Both the position numbers and the translations under genes were made by a program. The notes under the pieces were generated by a model, which worked only from the letters and a program-made list of their open reading frames with translations, did not search any database and was not told the origin of the DNA. Source: Epiperipatus broadwayi (lineage: Eukaryota; Onychophora; Udeonychophora; Euonychophora; Peripatidae). From it: a stretch of 64,000 bases of DNA. Location: NCBI GenBank assembly GCA_028023455.1, contig JAQFVV010012495.1, positions 1,579,711-1,643,710 of the forward strand. Direction: 5' to 3'. Positions 37,206 through 50,217 of the stretch are shown one piece after another. How positions within the stretch are numbered: the first letter of the stretch is position 1; each line of letters starts with the position of its first letter.

Positions 37206-39681
37206 ATATAATTGCAAGCATGGTGCTAGATAAGACATTGTTTAAAGAAAATGGTTTGAATAACTAAAAACATGTTTATTTGCAAATTCATTACAATTCT
37301 AGATATTTTTATACAAAAACTTATACAATATTTGTTAGAAATCAAATCAAAAATATAAATTAATAATTTATTTGAATGGAAATGCTTTATTTTCAAAAAT
37401 AAAATGTTATATTAGCAGACAATGTAAATCTCCTAAGGCTATTTAGAAGCTTAGTTTTCTGCTTTAGCAATTTAATTACAATAATGAATATGAAATTATC
37501 ATAATTTTTGCAATAAGTTTTGAAACTTTTTTAACTTTTAAAGCATATTTCATTAGATACAAGAAAAATAAATAAATATTCGTTTAGATTTTTTTTAAAA
37601 AATGACAAATAATAAAAATTTCATTCATTTTGTAAAATGAAAATAATCTTTTGAGAAATGATTATGTATAATCTTTTTGTTTTAATTTCGATCTCATTTT
37701 TTTATTTATAGCAAGAAAATGTGAACATTTAAAACTTATTTCAGTAATAAACAATAATATTTATCAAATGAAGTCAAATTTATTATTTTCTGATGTCATA
37801 ATGTTTTAATCTTAAATTCTATGTTGAGCGTGAGAACAAAAAAAAAAATGAATTGTGAAAGGAAAACAGAAGAGTTAATTTTCACCTGAAAATCTGCAGT
37901 CATAACTTTTTAGTACAACAACCACTTAAAACAAATTGTGCATGTGGAGAAAACAATAATATTTTATCATAGCCACAACTTAACCAAACAGTAGCTTATG
38001 ATTAGTATTCATGCTATTATATGAGTTTGCAATCTGGACATTATAGATATGATGTATATGAGTAAGGCTTGAAACATAATATCATGAATAGTGCAGTTTA
38101 TGGTGCACATTAATTTCACTTATAGATTCAAAGATAGATGCAGAACTTCATTTCAGCTATTTATGATAAATTAAATAAAGAACATATTTAACTTTTTTTT
38201 TCTTTTTTAAAATAATTAATAGGCAAATAGTCATATATCTGTAATTATAAACACTTTTCAATGCAATTTAATATAATTTACTTCACTTCATTTACAGCTT
38301 CAACTATACAGCAGTCATCATCAAAGCTACAATATTCAAATATATATAATCATATGTAAGCAGTGCATATGGGCTTGCATATATGATTGCTTCATTCTTG
38401 CTTAATTCTTGCCTATTTTCATCATATGTAATAGATTTTTTAGAACTCACACACATAAGTAATCATCATGTGTGTGTGCAATTATATATTATTTAAAGGC
38501 TAAATAACTTGGTGATAAAGCTAAGAAAGTAAGGTTAAAAGCTAGCTAAATTAAATTAAATAAAAAGTCGATGGATATCATACAATGAAAATGGGTTGGT
38601 AATAAATATAAACCAGTACATGAGGTAAGGAATGGTGCCTTATCTATGGTTAAAATCATTTGTATAGCTACAGTTGAACACCTTTAATATCTGGATGTGT
38701 AAAAAACATGTTGGAAATAAAATAAAAACAAAAGCCAGGAAACATACTAAATACAAAATAAACATTAAGGAAAGTATAATTAAAGATAGAAATATTCAAA
38801 TCCATTAAAACTTAAAGGCACCCAAGATGTATTAAAAATACATATAAACTTGGAAGGGGGTATTGTTAAAAAACTCTGATAATTTTTCTTAATGAGTGCT
38901 ATAGAAATTATATATGTTTGTGCGACCTACCTCTCCATTGTCATTGGAAAAGAATGGCATCATGATAGTAGCTCCCGCAACAATGATGAAGCTGTCCAAG
39001 GGAATGAAGCCACTTGTATGGCCTTCCAACTACCTTGTTCATTCTTCACAGACAACATATTAATTCATCACAAGAACAACCATAGATACTGTTGGTAAAG
39101 TCTTGTTAATCTCTTAACCATAACTTCATTATTCCCTTATTAATTGTAATATAAATGTTTGTATTAAATATAACTTAACATTTTATTAACTGTAACTTCA
39201 ATACTCTTACTGTCTTGGCTTTGATAATTTTAAAAGATTCTAATCATGTAAAATCTGCTGGTTTACATTATTAGTTAAGTTCATTTTTTTATCTTGCTTA
39301 ATTGTCGAAGCTTAAATGATGGAGGGAGTAATTTTAAATAGTTTAAAACATTTTGGCATTTCTCTTCTCATGGACACTAGGAGGAGGAGATGTTAAAAAT
39401 AAAATGGTTAAATAAAAATTAAACATCATAATATGTTTTGATAATTTTTATTCCCACCCCCCTTTCGATTATTTCAAGTAAAGATGTTTTTCTCTTAAAA
39501 CTTACTAAGAGAAGCTAGTGAAGGATGATGAGCGGTATTATTCAATGTTTTATGTAAATATTATTGCTTAAGTGTTTCCTATAAATGTTTAAGTAAAATA
39601 AGTAAATTAATTTTTTCTTTATGATTTATATGTTATCCATGAGGTAAAAGTAATTTCAAACTATATAAATCATCTGTATTC
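37206..39681. other. No gene seen
   Basis: AT-rich. A short open stretch at 38892-39098 has no recognisable domain, codon bias or splice context. No repeat family recognised. Confidence 0.5.

Positions 39682-39742
<61 letters not shown>
39682..39742. repeat. (AT)12(GT)18 dinucleotide microsatellite
   Basis: Perfect AT run passing into a perfect GT run. A purine-pyrimidine alternating tract of this length could adopt Z-DNA. Confidence 0.97.
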
Positions 39743-39743
<1 letters not shown>

Positions 39744-41021
39744 CATGATGCCATATACATAAACTGAAGCTGTAAATTATCTTTCCAAATTATTGGAATA
39801 AGTAATGGACTAATTATCAGTCAGCATTATGAGTTGCTAAGATTTTTCCTCCTTGAGAATATATCATATAGCTAGATTTAGAAAGCTACCAGTAAATTGT
39901 GGATGAGTTAATCACTTCAAATAAAATTTGTATATGGTTATATGGGAAAACGTGTTGTTATTATATAAAAAGTTTTGTTATTTTAAGTTATCATGGACGG
40001 AATGTTAATTAAATATTATTTTTAATTCCTTTATGTCACCACCACCTATAATTGCACATCAATGGTTATATTAATATATTTCATTACCTCACTCTTGCAA
40101 AATTCATTTTTATTTATTTACGTATAAGAAGTGTGTCCAGTTCTGCTATATTCTGTATGCATGCCCACTATGTCTAATATAAATATTAACATCAGACAAG
40201 GTAAGGCTGATAGACTGATGATCCCAGACACCCAAATCCTAGATTAGAGCACATTATATATATTTTTGGATGCACCTCCAATTAGAAGCAGGTACACATC
40301 TGTGGCCTGGGACATCTGATTTCACTTGTGAATCCTGCCACCAAGATTGCTAAGTTGATCCCTTGTCTGATAATCATTGAACTAGCCATGAATAACATAG
40401 TGCTATGAGACACCAAATTGTCTCATAAAAGTTAAACCTTGGCTTATATATATAGAAATAGCCCTAAGTAACTCCTTAATTTAACTAATGCCTAACAGTC
40501 CCCTAGTATTTGAACTTAAATGAATAAAATAGATTTAATTCAAACCCATAATTGATTCATTTATATTCAGGTAATATCTCTGGATTGAATAAGGCTCACT
40601 ATCTTTATGTATTTTAAAAACATCATCACCCTTATATATGTGTGTAAAACCAGTAGATTATCATTCATTCTAATACAACAATATGTTAGCCATCCTGTTC
40701 ATAATCTTCTTTATAATTAATAATGTTATTCTTATCAATAATGCATTGTTATCATCACTTGCAGATCAGAATCACAAATAGTAATAAAATTGATAGTTAG
40801 GGTTAGTGATTAAAGGTAATAAGAATCTATGCAAAACCCTGAGCTGAGAAGACCTATATTTGAAGGAAAGCTTTGTGATGTCAAGGATATTATTTATGCC
40901 ATAGAAATTAGGAATCCTAGGCAGGGGTTTAAACTAGAATCATGGGGATAGCCCCTATGCATGCTGGTTGAGAATGTCTGCTTGGTCTTTCAGTCTTGTT
41001 AGCAAATTAGACATGTTTTAC
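39743..41021. other. No gene seen
   Basis: Somewhat less AT-rich than its surroundings but without a coding frame or recognised element. Confidence 0.45.
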
Positions 41022-41345
41022 CATTACATGATTTTTTATACAAATGGCACTGCCAATATGAGGCTTTAGAACTACTTTCATATGACTGTAAGGATACCTA
41101 AATGTCAACCGGAAAAGAGTGACCCTGAAAAAAAGTTTTTTGGGGAGTTTTGTGTATATGACTGGAATTTTTTTGTACAACATGGTGCTACCAGTGTTGG
41201 GTTTTGAAATACTTTCATACAACCCTGAAGATACCTAGATGTTAGCCAAAAGAGTGGTCCCATAAATGTTTTTGTATGTATGCCTGGGGCCTTTTTTTAT
41301 ATATGCAACATAACAGTCACAGCCTTAAGAGAGATTTTTATATGA
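41022..41345. repeat. Diverged tandem repeat, ~136-bp unit
   Basis: Blocks 'ctactttcatatgactgt', 'ggatacctaaatgtcaacc' and 'aaaagagtgaccctg' near 41070-41130 recur as 'atactttcatacaaccctg', 'agatacctagatgttagcc' and 'aaaagagtggtccc' near 41207-41265. A partial third unit reaches about 41345. Confidence 0.75.
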
Positions 41346-42289
41346 ATATTAATATATGCTATTCCATGTGTAGCATTAGAAAGAGAAAATATTTTATAGA
41401 TGTGGATTAAAATGTTTTGTGTTCTGACTGGTGATGATGAGAAAGAAATAAAATTATAATAGTAACAGGAGGCATAGTGAGATTACTGCATGTTTATGAA
41501 AATGAGGCACCAACATTAAAACATTGATACTGTAAAATAATTTTTGTTTATACTTCTTTTGCAGGTGGAGTAAGTGATCCAATCATCATTGAACAAAGTG
41601 GAAAAAGAATGCAAGAAAGATGAAATATGAGGGTCAGCAATAACATTTGAAATAATAAAGACAGACAGGGTAGAAATTTTATATATTTTTTTCAATATAT
41701 TACTGGGACTAATATAGGATTGAGTGGAACTTGATGTCATAGTAAGATGTGATGGAGAAACAGATCATTTTAATAAATAAACAAAAAATTAATACAATGT
41801 CATTAGTGAAAATCAGTGATAGTCAAGAAAAAGAGGAAATCAGTTGAAACCTAGAGGCAGTACCCAATGCAGAGAAGGAAATAGGCAGGAAAAGCCAGAA
41901 ATCACCTTTAAAAACTCTGAGAAGATAGAGTACTGCAAAGAAGAGAAATGAAACAAGGAAGAAACAATAGATGAAAGGAAATGCAGAATTGAAGGGCAAA
42001 TAGAGAATATGCTGCAAACACTGCAAGAATTGTTGAAGGACCCAAGTAACCCCAAGTAAAGAAGTCAAGGACCATGTGAGACCATAGAAAATAACACAAA
42101 GTAGTAGTACAACAGGAGAAGGGAGCCTGAATTCAGATGACAGTGTAATTGAAAGCTGAAGAACTGGGGCAGAAGATCACAAATACAATTGCAAAATGGT
42201 TATGTGAAAAGTTACTGCAAGAAGAACAAGAGAAAGAAGGGAACAAGGACTACACCTTTGCAGGGAGTTAGCTGGGATTAGGAGAGGAT
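41346..42289. other. No intact gene; possible retroelement leader
   Basis: A purine-rich stretch (41820-42290) lies immediately upstream of the gag-like remnant and shares its base composition, so it may be the decayed N-terminal part. No domain is recognisable. Confidence 0.35.
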
Positions 42290-42960
42290 GTCAAGAACAT
42301 CATACAGCCTACCAGTTTCCCAGTGATGAAAGCCATCCAAATCAAAGCATTCAGAGAAGATACTGAGGAGGGGAGAACCCAATGATGTATCTGCATAGCA
42401 TGGAGGACCTTTTCACATCTTATAAATTGAACAGAAGGAAACAGGTGGCAGTGGTTGTAAATCATCTGGAAGGAACTTCAAAGAATTGGTGCTGGATAGT
42501 GTCATGACAACCTCAAACATGCAGCAATAGAGAGAATTGCTAATAAAAAACCTTCTGGAGTCATGAGGAGGAAGAACAGAATTTTACACCATATCTCACA
42601 GTAAAAATATGGTGGCAAGGAAGCAGAAGCTCAGACACAATTCTTTTTAAGACAAGTAACACAGTTGTGATTGTTAACTGCATTTCCAATGTCTGATTGG
42701 CAAATTGTGTGGAATATCACATATAACCTGCCAATAGCCATCCAACAGATCATGTTGAGCAATAAAGGTTACAACATCAGTGAAATGACCAAACTGCTCA
42801 TAGCTATCAATTTTGGAAACATTTCCAAAGAGGAGATGAAAAAACAGAAAAATGTATCCAAATCCCAACCTCAAGCCATACCATGGCTGACCACATGATC
42901 CAGGGGAAGGACCCCAGTAGAAGAAAAGGAGGCCACTAAAAGGATAGAAGAATATAATAT
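42290..42960 (+). pseudogene. Decayed Ty3/Gypsy-like gag remnant
   Basis: The best-read block is IKAFREDTEEG near 42337, a shift, then MEDLFTSYKLNRRKQVAVVV followed by NHLEGTSKNWC near 42395-42480. The pattern (F...E...W/M-x-DLF..Y......KQ......LEG.A..W) resembles the N-terminal helical region of LTR-retrotransposon gag. Further frames at 42671-42898 may be its continuation. No protease, RT or LTR is seen nearby. The assignment rests on a short motif and is tentative. Confidence 0.4.
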
Positions 42961-45511
42961 GGATCAAAGAGAAAAAGAGAAACCTTTAAAGTTCATTCAC
43001 TAAATTTTATTTTATTTATTAATTGAAAATTTAAGTTTATAGTTGGCCAGTACATTAATGGAACTATGTGGCCAGAGGGTATTGATGATGATCAGCATGT
43101 TTTAGTATCCCAGCATTATTTTTTGTTATATTCTTATGGATTAGCATGTATGTTTGTGCATCCAAATTATTGTTTATAATAATCTGTTCCAAGCTTGGAA
43201 AGGGCTGAATAATTAGCCATTAGCCCCATTTTAAATCCACTCAAAAGATTCACTGTTGATTTGGTATTTTAACTCTTCATGATGATGAATAATTTATTCT
43301 TCTTCTATATAAGTCTAGTATTTATTGATCTCTCATAATCTTTTCTTTCATTATATTCATTGTATATTTAGATTAGTATATTAAGTGGGATTGATGATAA
43401 TGATGATTTTTTATCATCCCACATTCAACCTTTCTCTGCATTGTTACAATATATGTATATATTACTGAATATATACCATTTGTTATTGTAATAAATTTAT
43501 GTAATCCAGAAGGTGAACAAAATGTCATGAATGTTGATGTACCACAGTGTGAATTCAAAAAGGTACCCCAAACAAACTGGAATTGTTTTCTGATTGGAGA
43601 AAACATGGTAGTATATGCTTCCAATTCTAGATGCTTTTGCAGAGGTGACTCTGCCTTAGTCTGCTACCCATCATTATTGAATGTTATAACACCATGTAAT
43701 ACTTATTTTTAATGTGTCTTTATTATTTCCAGTTTCTGTTATGATTGAAATGTTGGAATGTAAAATTCTGGTTTTTTTTTATTAGAGAAACAGTAGGGAA
43801 AACTATAACAATGCTGGAAACAGCTTATAACCAAGTTGCTCTGGAAAAAACATAGGTTTATGAGGTGTATTAATGGAAGTCACTATGTACCAAAAAAGCA
43901 TGGAAAGTGAAATCCAATTTCAAAATGATGCTTATTTTTAGGTAAACAGCCATTATTTACTAAGAATTCATTCATAGTAATCATGCATTTTATCTACAAG
44001 TTCCAAAATGCTTGCATAATGTGGTAAATAAAAACATCCTTATTTGTTGCAAAGTAGGGAGTGCACGCTTTACTGTGATAATACACTAACACACAAAGCC
44101 TTGAGTATAAAACAATTTTTAATTAAAAACAACATTACCTAGCTTTATCCATCATCTATATTCACCTAATCATTTCATGCAACTGCTTTTTATCTCTCTA
44201 AATGAAAAATACCTCAAAAAAGGTCTGTGAATTTAGAAATAATGAGAAGATTAAAAAGAAACAATGGAGGCATTAAAATGTAACTGCTTTTAAGAGTTTC
44301 AGCAGCATTTCAGAAAATGGAAATCACATTTAGACTATTGTATTGCATTAAATGGACAGTATTGTGAAGGAACTAATTTATAAGATTTAAAAATAAGTAC
44401 ACAATTTTTATTACAAAATTCCAGGCTGTTTCAATAAACCCCTGCATATAAATTTTTGACAGCTGAACTACTAATAAAATATAATAGAGTAACATGTAGA
44501 GACCCAACCAGAAGATAGAATTTCCATTGACTTTATTACATTCTTCAATTCTGTCTCTTTAACAGTAGATTTAACCAAATTGTTTATAATTATATTTGGA
44601 CAAATTTACCTAGATCTTTCACTAATAAATTTCCATTTATAAAGCAAATGAGTATAATGACTGTGAGTTGTCCTAAATATGTTAATGAGATTTCAGTTGC
44701 ATCCAGGAAGATCAAATTCAGATAGCCTTATCATTGAATCAGTGAAATTGTTTGTAACAACATAAAAATTGTATTTTTACACCATTCTTTGATTACAGAG
44801 TTTTGGTTTGATAACTAAAAGATAAATCTTGATTAAAGATGACTCTTATGGGATAAATTATATCTTGAGTTGTTTTCAAGTCCAATAAACATTTTATACA
44901 TTTTCTGTGTAGGCATTTTTCTTCTGATATCTTGTGGATAATTATGTAAAAGAGCAGGAAGCCATTGTAAAGGAATAGACTTAAGTATACCAGCAATATT
45001 TCTCATTATAATATTAAACTGAATATCATAGTTTAGTGAGAAACTATTTCTTCTAACAGAGGTATAATACTTGCATTTAATATATTTTCTATTTTTCCAT
45101 CTGATTAGAATTTTTGGTAATGCTCAACCTTTCTGTTTGTATAAAATCTTAATTTTATACTAAAACTCAATAAATTGAACTTAGTGTCTTTTTAATTGAA
45201 CTTTATAAACAAATAATATTCTAAAACACATATTTGACCATTTTAAATGTTTAAAAACTGACCTGTACATGTCATAATATACCATAAACATCACACAGAT
45301 ATTTGTGTAAATACTAAAAATTAACGTACTCATTTTTATATTTGATTTTTGTTTTTTAATGTGAATAAATGAAGGTAGATTTATGACAATTTTATCAAAT
45401 TCTTCTTTAATATCTGATATTTTCTTACAAATTTATAATATTTTAAAAGATGTTAACACTATGTCAATTCTGACAAATAATGACATAATAGACACCATAA
45501 TTTTTTTTTTA
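42961..45511. other. No gene seen
   Basis: AT-rich, with short open stretches (for example 43527-43712) that show no domain or splice context. No recognised repeat. Confidence 0.45.
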
Positions 45512-47737
45512 TATTATGGTCAAGTTTATTAACTTCTATTTTTAAAAATGAAATATAAATGAAAAAATTGGAAGTTTACCTGTACATTTCTTTATAATAA
45601 TCAACCAATTAGTGTGACAAAACAATCAAAAATATTTTATAAACAAGCAAAAAATATTTTAAAATTATTTTTCCAAATCTTCGTATAAAAACTGAAGGAA
45701 AAGGTTGAAAATACCCTCTAAGCATTTTCTTAAGTCAAAGAACAAAGGAAAAGTCTTTTGATGTTAGACATAGTTTATAAAATGCTGATTTCCTCAGATT
45801 TTTTCAACTTTAATGTCAATAAAAAAATTTGTTAAAATTTATTTTTTAAAAAAGCCAATGGTCATTATAAGTTAGAATAATGTTTATACTATGATCTAAA
45901 TTTATGGGACAACTGTGGTTTTTTTTCATATGTCAAAGCATCAGCCAGGAAGTGAACCCATGAATTCAGGACAACTGCTTGTAAGGCAGCTGTGCTGACC
46001 ACTCGGCCACCAACTGAGGAAAATTACAACAATTTTCAATAAACGTGAGACTTTACAAGTTAATGCATTTTTCACACAACCCTTAGTAGAATCAGATACT
46101 TTTCTGAAAAGACTATGCTTAGAAATTCATTTTTATCTAACCTTAGCTAAATGAAATAAAAAGTCAAACTGTGGACCAAATTATTTTCAAATAACATGGC
46201 TTAGGATTGTATTGCAGTCTATTATTACAAAAGGTTATATTCATACTAAGAGTTGCTTTACTGTTTTTAGTTCTAAAAAATTATCATTTTATCTTCATTG
46301 AATTAAAAATGTATCCCCCTTCCCCATTCTTTGAAAGAGATTTCCAATCTTTTTATATCTTTATTAAGAGATCTTTCTATTTAGAAAGAAATCTATTTTG
46401 AGAAGCCAAAGCACAATATCATCAAAATAAATGAATTTCCTGATGTTTCTGGATTCATACCAATGTTAAGAACATCATCACAAGAGGTTCATCAATAGGC
46501 TATTTAATGAACCTAGAACATTTATTTGTTTATTCACTATTGATAATGAGCATCCTGTCATAAAATAAATTACCTGATTTTGACACCAGCTCAGATTAGA
46601 GTATAAGACTCTGAATTATTAAACAATTGATAGACAGACCCAGTAAACAAACATCACCCAAATTAAAATTAATAATAATGATAATATTTATTATAATTAA
46701 ATGAAAATAATAAAATCATAAGATTAATTAATATTGCACCTATGAGAATGTTTTAAGACAGTCCTTTATTATTGACAGCTTTGACAATTAAATTGATGTC
46801 CTTAATTCAATTACCTCAATAAGACTAAAATAATATTTTAACAGCATTTTATAAAATAGGATATATAATCTACATGTGTGAAAATATTCAATTTATTTTT
46901 CTGAATGCTTATGCATATATGTACAATAAAGATGCTAAATTATGTGTATATAACAATATAATATCACCTAATGATTATATTAAACTAAGAGGGGCTATTC
47001 CTCAATCAATTTGCAGTATATAGTTTCACTAATTTAACAAGTGTATATCTGCTTATTATAGTTCAAAATAACTTCATATATAATATAGAGATGGCTGTTT
47101 CCTTATAGTAAAATTACTAAAAATGGCTGCTAGAAACCAATTTAGTTATCTATTAATAAATACTGGGAAATTATCATTTGAATGTTTATAGATGTCAAAT
47201 TTTTTGCATTTCACAACATTATAAGCAATCAGTATTACTAATAATTTATTAATTTTGATATTATTCATAGTCCAGATATAAACTCTAAACCATAATCAAA
47301 GATTAATATATACTTGGTTAACTTGATAACTCTCATGTTCATTCAGCATCATTGGGTATTTCCCTCAGAAAAGGTGTGGTATTTCCTCTAATTGATATTT
47401 GGATAGATCTTTTGTATAACATAGATTCTGGTGCTGCTTCTATTGATAATTTTAAAGTGAAAAAATCTAAAAATGTCAGTATTTTATGGAAAGTCAGCAA
47501 ATATCAATAATCTATCAATAATATTTACTCTATTGCTCTTGAAGGAAAGATTTCTTTTAAGGGCATTATTTCTAGTATCATTTCCCCTCAATGTTTTTTG
47601 AACTACAAAAAATATTTATTATTTTTACACACTAATTAGGTAATAATTATTTAAAATGAAAAGGATGCACATATTCAATTTATTTTTATTCATTTATTTA
47701 TTTTTATAAATAGAAGTTAATAAACTTGGTCATAATA
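45512..47737. mobile_element. 2.2-kb segment bounded by ~32-bp inverted repeats
   Basis: 'aagtttattaacttctattt' at 45523-45542 and its reverse complement near 47707-47727 lie in longer inverted repeats that differ at two adjacent-pair positions (TATTATGGTC versus TATTATGACC). The interior is AT-rich and non-coding and contains a SINE at 45919-46010. It may be a non-autonomous DNA transposon. I cannot assign a superfamily or define a target duplication. Confidence 0.5.
45919..46010 (-). mobile_element. Very short tRNA-derived SINE
   Basis: Same family as 28275 and 32621, with tRNA-like head, weak B-box (GTGGGTTCACTTCC-like region with changes), CTTTGACATATG and poly-A. CAACTGTGG and CAACTGAGG flank it as a probable 9-bp target duplication. 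The first bases of the head are missing. Confidence 0.82.
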
Positions 47738-47914
47738 TTAACAATGAATATCACAGCACCGGTTATCCAGGCTTTATGTGAAGCTCATTGCTTAATGTCA
47801 TCACTTGTCAAAATTGGCACAATACTATTTTTTTCAAATATTTCAATAATTATAAAGCAAATAGCAGAATTTAAAACAAAGGCTGACAGATTTTAGATTT
47901 ATCACAAACATACA

Positions 47915-48000
47915 GGTTCGAATCCCATGCTAGTACTGTCACTGGTCAGGCCAGCAACACCTGAAGAAGAGGGGAGAAAAATACCTCTCGAAACGTTGTG
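47915..48000 (+). mobile_element. tRNA-headed SINE, family E, with hammerhead-like body
   Basis: B-box GGTTCGAATCCCATGC at 47916-47931, body 'tagtactgtcactggtcagg' then CCAGCAACACCTGAAGA and an AGAGG/CCTCT hairpin ending CGAAACGTTGTG. The A-box region upstream is weak here but clear in the copy at 7929. A tandem repeat follows directly. Confidence 0.6.
47961..48000 (+). ncRNA. Hammerhead-like core in a SINE
   Basis: CTGAAGA (U7 position free, otherwise core; one base differs from CTGANGA spacing), 5-bp stem AGAGG/CCTCT, an extra C, then GAAA and CGTT. Stem I is not evident, so this may be a decayed ribozyme or a chance resemblance retained from a Penelope-like ancestor. Confidence 0.35.
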
Positions 48001-48147
48001 CATATACTAACCTGTTTGCTGTGATATTACTAACAGTTAGTGCATATACTAACCTGTTTGCTGTGATATTATTAACATTTGTTTGCTGTGATATTACTAA
48101 CAGTTGGTGCATATACTAACCTGTTTGCTGTGATATTACTAACAGTT
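48001..48147. repeat. Tandem repeat, ~42-bp unit
   Basis: Three full and one partial unit of 'catatactaacctgtttgc' followed by 'tgtgatattactaacagt', directly after the family E SINE. Confidence 0.92.
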
Positions 48148-48942
48148 GAATGCATTTGGAATATTTAACTAAAAATTAAACTTTTCTAAAGACATTCAAC
48201 ACACATATTAGATGATGGAAATAGTCCAATATAAAAATACATACATTCCTTCGTTCACATTTTTAAAAAAGGTTAAAAAATAATTTGTTCACTTTCTGAA
48301 AGAATGTTTTGTTCTTATTTACAACCTCTCAGTTTTTTTAATATTTATAATGTTCAAATATTATTTTTAGAATAATATTTGTTTACAAAATTAAATTTAA
48401 AAAAATCAAATCCAATAAATTGAGTTTTAGGTTTATACAGAAGTGGAAGTTTGAGTATTTTCAAAAACTTCCATTAGATGTCACAGTAGATAATATCAGA
48501 ATTTGGAGCAAAATATAGGAAAACTTAGAGTGGGGGATAGAAGGTAAAGTGGCTAACAGGTTTCTCTGGGCATAGTTGCTGAGAGTTTCCTGACTCCGTT
48601 TAAGGAGAAGTCACAATGCATCATATCACAACATGAAAGAGTTTATTATAAATTACCACCAGAAATCGTTTAAATTTATCTCTCTTTTCCCAAGTGCAAT
48701 ATCTGTTTAAGATATACTTAAGATTTCTATTCTACCACACATTCTTGAAACATATGGATACGGATAACTGAAAAGTTTAAATGTGCCCCAAGGAAGCACA
48801 TTTTATTCTTAATCTGTATTAATCAATTGGCCTAGGTTACAATCGTTTGCAAATATTTTTATTTGCAAAGACAATATATATATATATATGAAATATTCAT
48901 TAAAGATTAAAGATTGTAATAATAATAGACAATAAAATATTA
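48148..48942. other. No gene seen
   Basis: AT-rich, with a short (TA)n at about 48876-48888. Nothing recognised. Confidence 0.5.
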
Positions 48943-49035
48943 TTTTTTTTTATATGTCAAAGCGTTGACAGGGAAGTGAACCCGGGCCAGCTACCTGGAA
49001 AGCAGCTATGCTAACCGCTAGCCCACCAACGCTTG
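48943..49035 (-). mobile_element. Very short tRNA-derived SINE, variant head
   Basis: Minus strand GCGTTGGTGGGCTAGCGG-type head, A-box TAGCGGTTAGCAT, B-box GGGTTCACTTCCC, then CTTTGACATATA and poly-A. Its central stem-loop (GCTGC-TTTCCAG-GTAGC) differs from the other three copies and would put UCC at the anticodon, so it derives from a different tRNA-like progenitor or has changed since. Confidence 0.8.
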
Positions 49036-49254
49036 GCAATAATCATTGGTGATAATAAATCTTATAAATAACTACTATAATACCTAGAGTACTTTCAATT
49101 ATTTTCATAACGTTTAAAAAGGTTCCAGTGGAAAATCATTTTGAAAATTACTGAAATTACTTTCTGCATTTTATAATAGTTATATAACTATTAAATAACT
49201 ATTAAATAACTAAATGTGTGATTTATATTTGTAAGATTTATTACACAAAAATAC

Positions 49255-49260
49255 TTTATT
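49255..49260 (-). promoter_or_regulatory. Polyadenylation signal AATAAA
   Basis: AATAAA on the minus strand 62 bp after the stop of the terminal exon; a second AATAAA lies at 49237-49242. Their position fits a short 3' UTR. Confidence 0.6.
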
Positions 49261-49321
49261 GTCTTACTGTTATATATCAATAATAATGATGACAAGAATT
49301 ATAACTAATAATACAAATACC

Positions 49322-50217
49322 TTAGTTTTTCATAGGATGCAATCGGCAATCGAATAATGCAGGACCATCCTGAGAAATGTCTTTTATTTCATTTTCTTTG
49401 ACAATTTCATTTGCAGTAATATGTAATAATTGGGAATTGTTGGTATCAAATAGAGAAGAACTTCTTTTTTCTTTATTTGAAAAAATTATATTAAAACTTG
49501 TTTCATTGAACGTTCTTATTGTGGGCAAACTTTGCTGTAAAGATTTGTTGAATGGCTTTATGAAATATTCAGATTTTTTAAGTTCTTGATTTATTAATAA
49601 TTTTGTTTCTACGATTGAGTTATTAGCAACTTGGGCTGAAGAATTAACTGGTGGAATAATATTTGATTCTGACAAAGTACTTTTCTTCTGCCATGCATTA
49701 AAATCTGAAAAACTATTTTTATTAAGTCTTTTGTAAGTGATTGGTATTTCTTTGCTTATCTTATGGACTTCACAGACTTCAGCAGATTTAGGAGTGACAA
49801 TATGTGAAGCAGAAAAACTGTTTATTCTTTCAGAGTGCACATTATTTTCATTTTGGGACATTTTTTTTTCTTTAGAAATGAGTTTGCCTTGGTATTGTTT
49901 TAATTTATTTTGATCTAAACCAATTATGTCTTGAGGACATTTAAAATGCCTATTTGCCAACTCCGATTCCTTTTTAACTAAGCAATCAGAAATAGTATTG
50001 CCCCATTCTTCTAGATTAATCGTCACATATTCGCCATTTTTATTATAACTTGTATTGTTAAAATTACAAAAATTTTGAAACGTATTAGATATTTGAGAAT
50101 TATTGATTTTTTTATCATGATTTATAGCAACATTAATTTCTGTAAGCGACTTTCTCTTTGTTTTTACAGGAGAATTATTAGCACTTTCATTTGTAACATT
50201 CTTCACATTACTGCCTT
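49322..50217 (-). CDS. Terminal coding exon of an unrecognised host protein
   Basis: An open frame of about 298 codons in DNA where such length is rare. The 5' edge is a good 3' splice site (TTATTATTATAG then AAGGCAGTAATG; exon begins at 50217, two bases of a split codon). It ends with TAA at 49322-49324, and a polyadenylation signal follows. The product is hydrophilic and Ser/Asn/Lys-rich with no membrane segment. SPVKTKRKSLTEIN near its start looks like a basic nuclear-localisation/phosphorylation segment. YVTINLEEWGNTISDCLVKK and HFKCPQDIIGLDQNKLKQYQ look like short structured or coiled pieces in an otherwise disordered chain. I recognise no domain. An AAG/GTATTT sequence immediately after the stop resembles a donor, so a 3' UTR intron or an alternative end is possible. 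Confidence 0.7.

Noticed and set aside
38892-39098. Small protein MSAIEIIYVC
   Set aside because: No domain, splice context or homologous copy; a frame of 68 codons is expected by chance over 64 kb.
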